Source: Mycolicibacterium litorale | GTDB taxonomy: Bacteria; Actinomycetota; Actinomycetes; Mycobacteriales; Mycobacteriaceae | DNA: 64,000 nt | Assembly (NCBI GenBank): GCA_002007745.1 | Contig: CP019882.1 | Span: 1,984,001 to 2,048,000, forward strand | Direction: 5' to 3' | Part shown: piece after piece, positions 8,876 to 19,215 of the stretch | How the letters are laid out: every line of letters starts with the position of its first letter | Numbering within the stretch: the stretch's first letter is position 1 | Notes under the pieces: generated by a model | What the model was told of the DNA's origin: nothing | What the model saw: only the letters and a program-made list of their open reading frames with translations | The model's database searches: none | Translations under genes and position numbers: made by a program

Positions 8876-10988
8876 GCTGCCGACCTCGCTGCGGGCCAAT
8901 CCCCGGTTGGCGGATTGGCTCGGGATCCTGCCGACCGGAATCGTCGAAGTGCGCACGGGAAAGGTCGAACTCGGGCAGGGCGTGTTGACCGCGCTGGCCC
9001 AGGTGGTCGCCGACGAACTCGACGTCGACATCCGGCGAATCCGGATGATGGCCACCGAGACCGGTTCCAGCCCCGACGAGGGCTATACCGCCGGGAGCCT
9101 GTCAATACAGCACTCCGGTGCCGCGCTGCGGGTGGTGAGCGCCGAAGTCCGGGCAATCTACCTGGCCGTGGCCGCCGAGCGGTTCAACACCACCGCCGCG
9201 GAACTGGCCGTCGCGGACGGTGTGATCGCCACTGCCGACGGCCGGTCGACGAGCTATTGGGCGTTGGCCGATGACAGGCTGCTGGACCGCGACGCCACCG
9301 GCGTCGTCGAGCCCAAGGCCGTCGGCTCCTACCACGTGGTCGGCACCCGCGTTCCGCGGGTCGACCTGCCCGAGCTGGTCACCGGAACACCCCGGTTCGT
9401 CCACGACCTCCAGCTGGACGGATTGCTCTACGGGCGGATGGTGCGCCCGCCGTCGCGCGGCGCCACGCTGATCGAGGTCGGCGCCGGCGCCCTGCGCGAT
9501 ATCAGCGGGGTGGTGCAGATCGTTCACGACGGCGATCTCCTCGGGGTGGTGGCAGAACGCGAGGAGGTCGCGGTACGCGCCGCCGAGCGCCTGCTTGCGC
9601 ACAGCAGCTGGGACGAGCATCCCACCCTGCCCGACGAGGACAAGCTCGCGGCGTTCCTCACGACGGCGCCCGCCGACACCACCGTCCTGGCCGACACCGT
9701 TGTCACCGACACCCCCTTGCCGGCGGCCTCGCACGAGGCGGTGTTCCACCGCCCGTATATCGCGCACGGCGCGATCGGCCCCAGTTGCGGCATCGCGCGT
9801 TTCACGCCTGGCGAGCAGCCTCGCCTGGAGGTGTGGACTCACAGCCAGGGCGTCTACGTCCTGCGCCGAGAGCTGGCGCGTGCCCTCGGCTTCGAGCCGG
9901 ACAGCATCACCGTTCACCACGTGAAGGGGTCCGGGTGCTACGGGCACAACGGCGCCGACGACGTCGCCATGGACGCGGTGCTGATGGCGATGGCGGTGCC
10001 CGGGCGTCCGGTGCAGGTGGTGTGGTCACGAGCCGACGAGCTCAGCTGGGCGCCGTTCGGTCCCGCGTCGGTGGTGCGGGTCTCCGCCGACGTCGACGCC
10101 CGCGGCGACGTACTGCGGTGGGAGCAGGAAATCTGGGGGAGCAGCCACAACACCCGGCCCGGATTCACTCCCGGCGTCGGTCTGCTTGCGGCCAGCCATC
10201 GCCGGGGCGGCGAGGAGATCGTCGCGGGTCCCGACGCGCCGCTCGCCCACGGCGGCACCGCCGGACGCAACTCCGTGCCCGGCTATGCCTTCCCGGCCCA
10301 CCGCGTGGTCAGTCACCAGATCAGCCGAATGCCGCTGCGGACCTCCGCGTTGCGGGCGCTGGGTGCCTACGTCAACGTGTTCGCGATCGAGTCGTTCATG
10401 GATGAACTGGCCGAGGCGGCCGACCGTGATCCGCTCGACTATCGGCTGAGCCAGCTGCGGGATCCCCGTGGCCGGGCCGTGCTCGAGGCGGCGGCGGCGA
10501 CGTTCGGCTGGGACCGCTGGACGCCGCAGGATTGCGTCGGCCGCGGGATCGGCTACGCGCGATACAAGAACAGCAGCGCGTATTGCGCCGTCATGGCTGA
10601 AGTGGAAGCCGTCACCGATGTTCGGGTGCGCCGCCTGGTGATCGCCGTCGATGCCGGGTTGGTGATCAACCCCGATGGTGCGATCAATCAGATCGAGGGT
10701 GGGGCGATCCAGGCGACCAGTTGGGCGTTGAAGGAGCGGGTGCGATTCGACGCCATGAACGTCACCAGTGCCGACTGGGAGGCCTACCCGATCCTGAGGT
10801 TCTCCGAGGTGCCGCGGGTGGAGGTCGAACTGCTGCCAGGCAACGGCAATCCGAGCCTGGGGGTGGGGGAGACGTCACAGGGTCCGACGGCCGCCGCGAT
10901 TGCCAACGGGCTGTACGACGCGCTGGGTGTCCGGGTGCGGACGTTGCCGCTGACCCAGGAGCAGATCGTGGCGGCCATGCCGGACTGA
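8865..10988 (+). CDS. Molybdopterin subunit of a xanthine dehydrogenase-family hydroxylase
   Basis: Large catalytic subunit of a molybdenum hydroxylase, 707 residues, comparable with IorB-type subunits. Seen are the E-L-G-Q-G motif near the N-terminus, internal family sequences such as R-T-S-A-L-R-A-L-G, and a C-terminal G-V-G-E segment carrying the glutamate expected to act as catalytic base. I chose the ATG at 8865, inside the end of the small-subunit gene. Enzymes of this class hydroxylate N-heterocycles or aldehydes; the substrate cannot be read from sequence. They usually use the cytidylated or sulfurated cofactor. No Tat signal is visible, so it is probably cytoplasmic. Confidence 0.88.
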   Translation: MTHELPTSLRANPRLADWLGILPTGIVEVRTGKVELGQGVLTALAQVVADELDVDIRRIRMMATETGSSPDEGYTAGSLSIQHSGAALRVVSAEVRAIYLAVAAERFNTTAAELAVADGVIATADGRSTSYWALADDRLLDRDATGVVEPKAVGSYHVVGTRVPRVDLPELVTGTPRFVHDLQLDGLLYGRMVRPPSRGATLIEVGAGALRDISGVVQIVHDGDLLGVVAEREEVAVRAAERLLAHSSWDEHPTLPDEDKLAAFLTTAPADTTVLADTVVTDTPLPAASHEAVFHRPYIAHGAIGPSCGIARFTPGEQPRLEVWTHSQGVYVLRRELARALGFEPDSITVHHVKGSGCYGHNGADDVAMDAVLMAMAVPGRPVQVVWSRADELSWAPFGPASVVRVSADVDARGDVLRWEQEIWGSSHNTRPGFTPGVGLLAASHRRGGEEIVAGPDAPLAHGGTAGRNSVPGYAFPAHRVVSHQISRMPLRTSALRALGAYVNVFAIESFMDELAEAADRDPLDYRLSQLRDPRGRAVLEAAAATFGWDRWTPQDCVGRGIGYARYKNSSAYCAVMAEVEAVTDVRVRRLVIAVDAGLVINPDGAINQIEGGAIQATSWALKERVRFDAMNVTSADWEAYPILRFSEVPRVEVELLPGNGNPSLGVGETSQGPTAAAIANGLYDALGVRVRTLPLTQEQIVAAMPD

Positions 10989-11007
10989 GTGATCCATCGA
11001 GAAACGG

Positions 11008-11748
11008 CTACCGGGGCGAGTCACCCCGCCACATGAAGCTATTGATGAACTTGCCCAGATCCTGGGCGAGTTCCAGGTTCGCTCCAGAAGGCACGCCGGG
11101 TCCGTCGCCCGGTGCGAAGCGGTGGTAAGGCCCGATGGCGACGCCGATGAGGGCGAGGTCGTTCTTCACCGCCGCCAACACGACGATGCGGGTTCGAGAA
11201 CCCGCCGCACCGCTCTGCGGGTAGACGTCCAAGACCTCGCCGTAGCCGAGTTGATAGCCCACCGTTGCGTTCGGAAGAACGTAAGCCACCGTCGCATCGG
11301 GCTGCTTCTCTTTGAGCAGGTCGTCGACCACCTGCTCGGCCGGGCGCCCGCTGGCCGGAACTCCGAAGAGCTCCATCGTCCCGCCGTCACCGCCGGTGTA
11401 GACAGCCGAGACCCCGTCGTCGTGCGTCGTGATCTCGTACGCCGACCCGGAGGCGGGGTAGGACACCGAGAATTGGCCGTCGGCCGACACATAGCGGGGG
11501 TTCGCCTGAACCGGGACCCCGGTGGGCGGCCGTCCGCAGTCGGGCGGGCAGGCATAGCGCGTCGTCGGCTCGACGGACAGCGCCCACGCCGCGGTGGAGG
11601 CGCCCACCAGCAGCGCCAGGCTCACACCCACGACCACCAGCAGCCGGCGCATCGAGGTGGACGGCAACTCGCCCGCGGTATACGACCCGGACAACACCGA
11701 GTAGCCGGCGAACAGCTCCGGACTCGGCGGCGAATCGGGGGTGCTCAT
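11008..11748 (-). CDS. Single-pass membrane-anchored hypothetical protein
   Basis: 246 residues: a cytoplasmic N-terminus of about 33 residues, one membrane segment (about 35-57, V-V-V-G-V-S-L-A-L-L-V-G) and an extracytoplasmic domain of about 185 residues with a C-x3-C pair just outside the membrane. The outer domain resembles the soluble beta-rich domains found in many uncharacterised mycobacterial membrane proteins, but I recognise no named family. Its ATG overlaps the stop codon of the zinc-ribbon membrane protein by four bases (ATGA), so it is the third gene of an operon starting with the sedolisin protease and may work with them at the membrane. Confidence 0.75.
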   Translation of the reverse strand: MSTPDSPPSPELFAGYSVLSGSYTAGELPSTSMRRLLVVVGVSLALLVGASTAAWALSVEPTTRYACPPDCGRPPTGVPVQANPRYVSADGQFSVSYPASGSAYEITTHDDGVSAVYTGGDGGTMELFGVPASGRPAEQVVDDLLKEKQPDATVAYVLPNATVGYQLGYGEVLDVYPQSGAAGSRTRIVVLAAVKNDLALIGVAIGPYHRFAPGDGPGVPSGANLELAQDLGKFINSFMWRGDSPR

Positions 11749-12941
11749 TGCTCCACCGCCTCGATGACCGGCAGAGGCCGTTCTCGGCGGCGAGTGTCAC
11801 GCGATGTTCGCGAGGCAGCGTGGCTGGTGACCCCGCACGCGGCGCAGAACGCGGTGTCGGGGACGACGTGCTCGCACCACGGACACAGAATCGGCTGGTC
11901 CGGATACATTACCGCGTTGCGTTCCCGCAGCATCATCACCTGCAGACCGACCCGCAGCGCGACGATCGCCACCACGGCGAACACCACGTGCACCAGGAAT
12001 TGCAGCGGCAGCGGCAGCTGGTAGGCCTGGGCGATACCGACGCAGGAATAGGCCGCAGCGCCGATCAGCAGGCCCAGCCCGCCGATCAGCAGCGGCCCGC
12101 GCCGACGTTGTCCGACGTACCACAGCGCCGCGCCCACCAAGCCGCCCAGCGACAACCCGGTCAGCGGTTCGGCGACGCCGCGGACTCCCGCTTCCAGCAG
12201 CAGGTCGGGTACCGGTTGGTCGCCGGTCACCGTGGTCTCCCCGATCTTCGGAACCATCCGGACGATGTTGGTGGCCACCGTGAACATGGTCGCGCCGATC
12301 ACCCCGATGACGAAGCCGTGCAACGTTTCTTGGACCGGCGGACGGATGAGGCGGATCAGGACCGCCGTGACCTGGATCGCCAGCAGGGCTCCGAACGGAA
12401 TGGCCACGGCGTCCGCGATCAGGCGCAGGGTCGGGACTTCGGCGCCCAGCCCGAGACTGTAGGACTCGGCCACGATGGAGCTGGTCAGTACCGCCCAAGC
12501 GATGCCGACGCAGGTGCCGAGCGCTGCGGTCAGGATCCACACCCAGCGGGGCAGGTCACTGAGCAACCCGGTCTCGACGAGATAGAGCGCGACGAGTATG
12601 GGCGGGGCGAAGATCGCCACCGCGATCATCGGGATGTACCACTGCAGGACGCTGAAGACCACGAGGAGAACGGCCACCAGTCCGAGCACCAGCCGGAACG
12701 CGGCGCGTGACCGGCTCGGCAGGTGCGGGAACATGGTGCTGACCACCGACGGTTGCAAAACGTTCTCACCCGGGGCTGCGGCGTAGTCACGAACGCGAAG
12801 CCATGCCGGGCCGTCGCCGGCCCCCGGCGAGAGACGTCCGCCGCAGCGTGCGCAGAACCGGCCCGCCGGGACGTCGTGGTCGCAGACCGGGCACGGCATG
12901 GTGGTGGCCGGGTGCGGCCCGTTGTCGATGGTTTCGGTCAC
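11745..12941 (-). CDS. Polytopic membrane protein with a zinc ribbon at each end
   Basis: 398 residues. The N-terminus carries a zinc-ribbon-like motif (C-P-V-C then C-A-R-C-G, residues about 16-33) and the C-terminus a second one (C-P-W-C then C-A-A-C-G), with about eight hydrophobic membrane segments between them. The GTG start at 12941 overlaps the TGA of the protease gene (GTGA), and the stop overlaps the next gene (ATGA), so all three are translationally coupled. Function unknown: the near-identical ribbons at both ends, both probably cytoplasmic, suggest a scaffold or sensor. It is not a transporter family I recognise. Confidence 0.78.
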   Translation of the reverse strand: MTETIDNGPHPATTMPCPVCDHDVPAGRFCARCGGRLSPGAGDGPAWLRVRDYAAAPGENVLQPSVVSTMFPHLPSRSRAAFRLVLGLVAVLLVVFSVLQWYIPMIAVAIFAPPILVALYLVETGLLSDLPRWVWILTAALGTCVGIAWAVLTSSIVAESYSLGLGAEVPTLRLIADAVAIPFGALLAIQVTAVLIRLIRPPVQETLHGFVIGVIGATMFTVATNIVRMVPKIGETTVTGDQPVPDLLLEAGVRGVAEPLTGLSLGGLVGAALWYVGQRRRGPLLIGGLGLLIGAAAYSCVGIAQAYQLPLPLQFLVHVVFAVVAIVALRVGLQVMMLRERNAVMYPDQPILCPWCEHVVPDTAFCAACGVTSHAASRTSRDTRRRERPLPVIEAVEQ

Positions 12942-14601
12942 CGCGGGCTCCGCTGCGCGTCGAGGATGTTCTGCGCCAGGTTGTACACGGAGGGACTGCC
13001 CAATCCGGTCACCATGTCGTGGCCCGGCTGGGCCACTGCGACGGCGTTGGTGCCCAGCGTGATGTCGTGGAAACCGGGTCGGGCCGCCCCGGCCCGCAGT
13101 CGGTACAGCATCGGGTTGAATTCGCCCAACTGGCGGCCACCATGGGCCAGCAGGTATTGGTTCACCACCGCGGCGATCCCGGCCCATAGCGGGGCGGCCT
13201 GCGATGTCCCACCACCGACCACCAGCTGCTGGTTGACCACGATCACCGCCCCGGTGGAACTGTCGGCCACCGCGGCGACGTCGGGCGTCAGACGGCGCAC
13301 GCTGTTGTTGGCGTTGGCCACACCGGACTGCCAGATCGGGCGGTCGAACAGGCTGGACACCCCGCCGCCGCTGCCTTGCGTCAGTGGCCCGTCGCTCCAT
13401 GCATGCTCCGCCAACCACCGGTACTGGTCGTCGGTCGTGAGCGTGGTGCCGCCGACGTTGGTGACCTCGGGCAAGGACGCGACGGCGTCGAGTCCGACAT
13501 CGGAGGGCCCCGGCGGCGCGGACCAGTCATGTCCGCGCTTGCATTCCAGACCGGCCAGGTCGCCACTCGCGTCGAAGACGGTGGTTCCGTGAGTTGCCGC
13601 GGTCGAGATGGCGGCCCGGATCGGCGCCAGATCAGCGGCGGTGATCATCCGGTCGCAGCCCCACCCGATCGACAGACTCCACACCGCGCCGGGAAACTGC
13701 CGGTCCACCGATTCCATCAGCTGCGCGATCTTGACGTAGGTCCCACCGCCATCGACCGTGGTGCGGGCGTTGACCAGCACTTTGCGGGCGTCTGGGGCGA
13801 TGGCGTGCGCCACCTGTAGATCCATCGTGGCCTCGCCGGAACGTTGTTCTGGCATCCCGCCGACCACCTCGGGGGTGAACTTCGGCAGCTGGTAGGTCTG
13901 GGCGAACTTGTCCAGGTCCGCCTGGTTGAAGCCGTCGAAGGCGAAGACCACGATGGTCTGGCCCTTGCCGGTGAACCCGGCATCGGTCAACGGTTGGACC
14001 TCGTAGATCGCCCGCAGCGGTTCAGGCGGCAAGGCGTGATCGGGGACGTCCAACGGTCGCAACGCCGGCCCGTTCTGGTAGCTCGGGGTGTAGCTGAGAA
14101 TGCGGCCCAGTCCGGCGACGGTATCGGTGAGTTCACTCGGAACAGCGGGTTGCTGGGGGAGGCGTAGAAGACCTGCCCGCTGTCGCGGCGGTAGTTGCGA
14201 ATCGTCACCTGCAGCGCCGCGGCCACCGCGGACGGTGCGCCCTGCAGGACCGCCCACCGGTCACCGGTCCGCCAGCGCACCGACAGACCGTGGTCGGCTG
14301 CCCACCGCTGGAGCTGGCCGGCGGATGCGTTCTCGCGAAGTTCGACGGTGAGGTCGACGGTGTGGGCGCGCGTTTCCCCGAGATCCGTCGAGTCCGCGAG
14401 CAGGGTGGCGAACGGGCCTGAAATCGCTTGTGCCAGAGGCAGATCTGAGCTTGGCCGCAGGATGGCGGCAACCAGCGCCAGGGCCGAGGCAGTCGCGAGT
14501 GTCAACGCCGCGCGCCTTCGCCGAGCCGCAGTCCAACGCTTCGTTTGCCGAACAGCCCGAGACTGCCGTGTCTGCGCCGACACGGGTCGTGTTGGTTCCA
14601 T
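12938..14601 (-). pseudogene. Sedolisin (S53) serine-carboxyl protease, frameshifted
   Basis: Secreted protease with a pro-kumamolisin N-terminal part (signal anchor about residues 30-50, then prodomain) and an S53 catalytic domain. The E-x3-D pair (E-A-T-M-D), the oxyanion S-G-D and the catalytic serine in G-G-T-S-Q-A-A-P are all present, as is a T-G-L-G-S-P segment typical of the calcium-site end. The coding frame breaks at a run of five G (14155-14159, plus strand): upstream the frame reads prodomain to Y-A-S-P, downstream it resumes as Q-P-A-V-P-S-E-L-T-D. One added base in that run restores a continuous protein. Either the gene is inactivated or the base is missing through sequencing error. 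An ATG at 14601 is the likely start. Confidence 0.8.
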
Positions 14602-14917
14602 AGCTTTCTGTGCACCCCCGTACACCCGTTTGCAACGCTAACCTTTGTGTGAACCGCACTCTAATGTGACGGTTAGATATTCGCATAGCAAAGCGAGAGA
14701 AAATTTGCTCGCAGCGCCCGGGTGCGACGGTGGTCCGGTCGCGTCGGGGTGACGGCCAGTCCCCGAAGTCTCCGGTTTCCGCTTTGCCGCGGGTGTATGC
14801 GTACCGGCCCGGCGGGCGAGCCCGAGGGGTTCGCTGCCGAAAGAAATGGCTCTGAACCCGCAACCCGGGCCAGAGCCATTTCCTATCACCTTTTCGATGT
14901 CCTGAGACATCGCACAG
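14602..14917. other. Intergenic region, no gene seen
   Basis: About 316 bases between the protease start and tRNA-Gly. It should hold the protease promoter on the left and the tRNA-Gly terminator hairpin on the right. Short open frames here lack ribosome sites and coding character. Confidence 0.6.
14843..14882 (-). terminator. Hairpin terminator downstream of tRNA-Gly
   Basis: A perfect 12-base stem (GAAATGGCTCTG pairing with CAGAGCCATTTC) around a 16-base loop, 36 bases beyond the 3' end of the minus-strand tRNA-Gly. There is no long T tract, as is common in mycobacterial intrinsic terminators. Confidence 0.65.
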
Positions 14918-14988
14918 AGCGGGCGACGGGAATCGAACCCGCGTAGCTAGTTTGGAAGACTAGGGCTCTACCATTGAGCTACGCCCGC
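14918..14988 (-). tRNA. tRNA-Gly (anticodon TCC)
   Basis: The minus strand folds as a cloverleaf: acceptor stem GCGGGCG/CGCCCGC, D-arm with AGCTCAATGGTAGAGC, anticodon stem CTAGT/ACTAG around loop CTTCCAA (anticodon TCC), T-arm with GGTTCGATTCC, and discriminator U, which is usual for Gly. CCA is not encoded. Confidence 0.96.
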
Positions 14989-15124
14989 GTGCTTGCGCGT
15001 GCCCAAATGTACCGGCGCCGACCAGATGAAATCCAATCGGCCCACCTGAGAGCGGGTCGAGAAGGTCGATTGCCGCTGAGCAGGCGTTGGGCCGTAGGAT
15101 CGCGGGCGCAACATTGCACAGCAC

Positions 15125-15198
15125 CGGGGTGTAGCGCAGCTTGGTAGCGCATCCGCTTTGGGAGCGGAAGGCCGCAGGTTCAAATCCTGTCACCCCGA
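15125..15198 (+). tRNA. tRNA-Pro (anticodon TGG)
   Basis: Acceptor stem CGGGGTG/CACCCCG, D-arm AGCGCAGCTTGGTAGCGC, anticodon stem TCCGC/GCGGA around loop TTTGGGA (anticodon TGG), T-arm with GGTTCAAATCC, discriminator A. It ends 50 bases before the trigger factor start, so it may share a transcript with tig. Confidence 0.96.
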
Positions 15199-15248
15199 CA
15201 CGCCCAACACGTCCTATACGTACGAAGACTGACCCGAGGAGTACCGCA

Positions 15249-16694
15249 GTGAAGAGCACCGTCGAGAAGTTGAGCCCGACCCGGGTTCGCATCAACGTGG
15301 AGGTGCCCTTCACGGAACTTCAGCCCGACTTCGACCGCGCCTACAAGGAGCTGGCCAAGCAGGTCCGGCTGCCCGGGTTCCGGCCCGGCAAGGCGCCGGC
15401 CAAGCTGCTCGAGGCACGTGTCGGCCGCGGCGCGGTGCTGCAGCAGGTCGTCAACGACGCGCTGCCCAGCCGCTACAGCGAGGCGGTCACCGCCACCGAG
15501 GTGACCCCGCTGGGCCAGCCCGAGATCGAGGTCACCAAGATCGAGGACGGCGAAGAGCTGGTCTTCACCGCGGAGGTCGACGTGCGGCCCGAGATCGAGC
15601 TGCCCGACCTCAGCGCGCTGAAGATCTCCGTCGACCCCATCGAGATCGCCGACGAGGAGGTCGACGCCGAACTCGAGTCGCTGCGCGCCCGCTTCGGCAC
15701 CCTCAAGGGCGTCGAGCGGCCCGCGCAGGAGGGTGACTTCGTCTCCATCGACCTGTCGGCCACCGTGGGTGGCGAGGACCTGCCGGACGCCGCCACCGAG
15801 GGCCTGTCCCACGAGGTCGGCTCCGGGCAGCTGATCGATGGCCTGGACGAGGCGATCGTCGGCCTGTCGGAGGGCGAGTCCAAGACGTTCACCACCAAGC
15901 TGGCCGCCGGTGAGCATGCCGGGGAAGAGGCTGAGGTCACCGTCACCGTCAAGTCCATCAAGGAGCGCGAGCTTCCCGAGGCCGACGACGAGTTCGCCCA
16001 GTTGGCAAGCGAGTTCGACACCATCGAGGAGTTGCGCGAGAACCTCGTCGAGCAGGTCAAGCGGGTCAAGCAGATTCAGCAGGCCGAGCAGATCCGCGAC
16101 AACGCCCTGGAGCTGCTGCTGGAGCAGACCGAGGTGCCGCTGCCGGAGGCGATCGTGCAGGCACAGGTCGATCAGACCGTGCACAACGCCATCCACGGCC
16201 TCGACCACGACGAAGCCAAGTTCGCCGAGGCGCTGGAGGCCGAGGGCAGTTCACGGGAGAAGTTCGACGCCGATACCCGAGAGGCCGCCGAGAAGGCCGT
16301 CAAGACTCAGCTGTTGATGGATGCCATCGCCGATGACCTGGACATCCAGGTCGGTCAGCAGGATCTGACCGAGCGGCTGGTCCTGATGTCCCGCCAGTAC
16401 GGCATCGAGCCCGCGCAGCTGCTCCAGATCCTGCAGCAGAACAACCAGCTGCCGGCCATGTTCGCCGATGTGCGCCGCGGGCTGACCGTGGCCGCGGTGG
16501 TCGAGGCGGCCACCGTCACGGACACCGAGGGCACCGTCATCGACACCACCGAGTTCTTCGGTCCGCCGGCCGACGCCGAGGCGGCCGAGGAGGTCGTGAG
16601 CGCCGACAGCGACATTGATGACATCGCCGAAGCCGTCGAGGACGCCGTCGAGGCTGCCGAGGAGACGGAGCAGCAGGCCGGCAAGGCCGAATAA
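15249..16694 (+). CDS. tig: Trigger factor, ribosome-bound chaperone and prolyl isomerase
   Basis: 481 residues, close to the mycobacterial trigger factor length. The N-terminal ribosome-binding domain has the conserved signature G-F-R-P-G-K-A-P. The central FKBP-like PPIase domain (about 150-240) follows, then the helical substrate-binding C-terminal domain, and finally a mycobacterial acidic Glu/Ala-rich tail of about 45 residues. The GTG at 15249 is preceded by GAGGAG about eight bases upstream, and the protein then starts M-K-S-T-V-E-K as in homologues. It binds nascent chains at the ribosome exit. It is followed by clpP1-clpP2, the usual actinobacterial order. Confidence 0.96.
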   Translation: MKSTVEKLSPTRVRINVEVPFTELQPDFDRAYKELAKQVRLPGFRPGKAPAKLLEARVGRGAVLQQVVNDALPSRYSEAVTATEVTPLGQPEIEVTKIEDGEELVFTAEVDVRPEIELPDLSALKISVDPIEIADEEVDAELESLRARFGTLKGVERPAQEGDFVSIDLSATVGGEDLPDAATEGLSHEVGSGQLIDGLDEAIVGLSEGESKTFTTKLAAGEHAGEEAEVTVTVKSIKERELPEADDEFAQLASEFDTIEELRENLVEQVKRVKQIQQAEQIRDNALELLLEQTEVPLPEAIVQAQVDQTVHNAIHGLDHDEAKFAEALEAEGSSREKFDADTREAAEKAVKTQLLMDAIADDLDIQVGQQDLTERLVLMSRQYGIEPAQLLQILQQNNQLPAMFADVRRGLTVAAVVEAATVTDTEGTVIDTTEFFGPPADAEAAEEVVSADSDIDDIAEAVEDAVEAAEETEQQAGKAE

Positions 16695-16709
16695 CGCCGA
16701 CAGCGAAAG
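16695..16709 (+). promoter_or_regulatory. Candidate ClgR operator for clpP1P2
   Basis: CGCCGACAGCGAAAG directly after the tig stop codon fits the core of the actinobacterial ClgR site as I remember it (CGCYNANRGCGWW). ClgR activates clpP1P2 in mycobacteria and corynebacteria. The match is by eye. Confidence 0.5.
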
Positions 16710-16730
16710 CGCACTCTCCAGGGGTGCGCT
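16708..16730 (+). terminator. Hairpin after tig, possible attenuator
   Basis: AGCGCAC and GTGCGCT form a 7-base stem around a 9-base loop just downstream of tig, without a T tract. It could terminate tig transcripts partly before the clpP1 promoter. Confidence 0.35.
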
Positions 16731-16814
16731 GGGGCGCCGGTTGGTTAGGGTCGGGTAGTACTCGAGAAATCTAGGCCTGAGAAGTCAAGGTCTGTAGAAA
16801 GCAGGTATCAAGTC

Positions 16815-17403
<589 letters not shown>

Positions 17404-17411
<8 letters not shown>

Positions 17412-18063
17412 TTCGATGCCTGGAACCCCTGATCCGCGCATGACACCCCAGGCGCGCTACATCCTCCCGTCCTTCGTCGAGCACTCCAGCTGGGGTGTGA
17501 AGGAGTCCAACCCCTACAACAAGCTGTTCGAGGAACGCATCATCTTCCTCGGCGTGCAGGTGGACGACGCCTCGGCCAACGACATCATGGCTCAGTTGCT
17601 GGTGCTGGAGTCGCTCGATCCCGACCGTGACATCACCATGTACATCAACTCGCCGGGTGGCTCGTTCACCTCGCTGATGGCGATCTACGACACCATGCAG
17701 TACGTGCGTGCCGACATCCAGACCGTCTGCCTGGGGCAGGCCGCCTCGGCCGCGGCGGTGCTGCTGGCCGCCGGCACGCCCGGCAAGCGCCTGGCGCTGC
17801 CCAACGCGCGGGTGCTGATCCACCAGCCGTCGCTGGGTGGGGTGATCCAGGGTCAGTTCTCCGACCTGGAGATCCAGGCCGCCGAGATCGAGCGGATGCG
17901 GACCCTCATGGAGGAGACGCTGGCTCGCCACACCGGTAAGGACCCGGCCGTCATCCGCAAGGACACCGACCGGGACAAGATCCTGACCGCTGCGGACGCC
18001 AAGGAGTACGGGATCATCGATACGGTGCTGGAATACCGGAAGCTGTCCGCTCAGAACGCATGA
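17404..18063 (+). CDS. clpP2: ATP-dependent Clp protease proteolytic subunit 2
   Basis: 219 residues with S115 (G-Q-A-A-S-A-A), H140 (V-L-I-H-Q-P) and D191 as triad, and the longer N-terminal propeptide-like region typical of ClpP2 compared with ClpP1. It pairs with ClpP1 in the heteromeric 14-mer and is the ring that docks the ATPase. Translation is coupled to clpP1 by overlap. Its 3' end overlaps the 3' end of the convergent mmuM gene by 13 bases, so no separate terminator fits between them. Confidence 0.97.
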
Positions 18064-18947
18064 GCCGAGATCGCCGCTTTCATGGCGGCGACCTCGTCAG
18101 GACGGACGCGGCAGCACCCGCCCACGATGCGGGCGCCGGCGGCGACCCACTGTGGGGCCAGGTCGATGTTGAGCCCCGGGTCGCCCACCCACACCCGGCG
18201 GGCGCCGTCCCATTGCTCGCCGCTGTTCGGATAGACGATCACCGGCTTGCCGGTGACGGAGCGCGCCACCTCGACGGCTTCCAGCACGTCGCCGGGGGCG
18301 CAGCAGTTGACCCCGACGGCGACGATCTCCGGGATGTCGGCGGCGATGGCGAACGCCTCGGCCAGGGGCTGGCCGGCGCGGGTGCGCCCGTCGGCGATGG
18401 TGTAACTGAGCCACGCCGGGGTGCCGAACTCGGCGACCAGACCCACCAGCGCCGCGGCCTCGTCGGTGTCGGGGATGGTCTCCAATGCCAGCACGTCCGG
18501 TTCGGCGGACACCAACACCTCCATTCGCGGGCGGTGCCAGTAAGCCAGCTGGGCGACGCTGAGCCCGTAGCGACCGCGGTACTCCTCGCCGCCCGCCAGC
18601 ATCGCGCCGTATGGCCCCACCGAGGCGGCCACCCAGCCGGTGCCGCCGACGTTGTCGCGGGCGGCCTTGGCGGGTTCGACGCTGCGCACCATGAGCCGTT
18701 CGGCTTCGCCGCGAGCGATTCCGCGCTCGGCGAAACCCTCGAACGAGGCCTGGTAGCTGGCGGTGGTCGCGATGTCCGCGCCGGCGCGGTAGAAGGCCTC
18801 GTGAACAGCGGTGATCTCATCGGGGCGGTCCATCAGCAACCGCGCCGACCACAGGTCGTCGGAGAGGTCGTGACCGCGGGCCTCCAGCTCGGTCGCCAGA
18901 CCCCCGTCGGCGATCAGGACGGTATCGTTGGACAGGGCGAACACCAC
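18051..18947 (-). CDS. mmuM: Homocysteine S-methyltransferase
   Basis: 298 residues, TIM-barrel methyltransferase making methionine from homocysteine with S-methylmethionine or S-adenosylmethionine as donor. The N-terminal D-G-G-L-A-T-E-L-E motif and zinc-binding cysteines in V-N-C-C and G-G-C-C are present. The gene sits between clpP2 and clpX on the opposite strand, as Rv2458 does in M. tuberculosis. A TAGAGT hexamer ends six bases before the GTG start, so the transcript is probably leaderless. Confidence 0.93.
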   Translation of the reverse strand: MVFALSNDTVLIADGGLATELEARGHDLSDDLWSARLLMDRPDEITAVHEAFYRAGADIATTASYQASFEGFAERGIARGEAERLMVRSVEPAKAARDNVGGTGWVAASVGPYGAMLAGGEEYRGRYGLSVAQLAYWHRPRMEVLVSAEPDVLALETIPDTDEAAALVGLVAEFGTPAWLSYTIADGRTRAGQPLAEAFAIAADIPEIVAVGVNCCAPGDVLEAVEVARSVTGKPVIVYPNSGEQWDGARRVWVGDPGLNIDLAPQWVAAGARIVGGCCRVRPDEVAAMKAAISAHAF

Positions 18948-18953
18948 GGCGCA

Positions 18954-18959
18954 ACTCTA
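18954..18959 (-). promoter_or_regulatory. -10 element of a likely leaderless mmuM promoter
   Basis: TAGAGT on the minus strand, then six bases, then the GTG start at 18947. With usual -10 to start-site spacing, transcription would begin at the start codon. Confidence 0.55.
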
Positions 18960-19215
18960 CGTTCGGGGCGGCTCAGGGCCTCTCGGCCCTCTCGGTTCCG
19001 TAACGGCGGCGACACGCCAATAACACGGCGGCGCGTCCCGAAGCGACGAGAGCGGTGTCAGAGGATATGTTCACCATCACGCACGAATACCACCGAAGCT
19101 ATTCGGCTTTATCTGTCGCCCCCTGACGGAGCAAGCGGGTAGCGTCGGGACATACCCCGACACGGACTCATTGGCAACGATCGAAGACCCGGCGAAGAAA
19201 GTAGGACCCCACCCC

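Noticed and set aside
14150..14165. Programmed ribosomal frameshift in the sedolisin gene
   Set aside because: The same one-base defect in G/C runs occurs in three unrelated genes, so a shared technical or mutational cause is simpler; no slippery heptamer with downstream structure was recognised.
14722..14946. 74-codon frame over the tRNA-Gly terminator
   Set aside because: Overlaps a perfect terminator hairpin and the tRNA; no coding signals.
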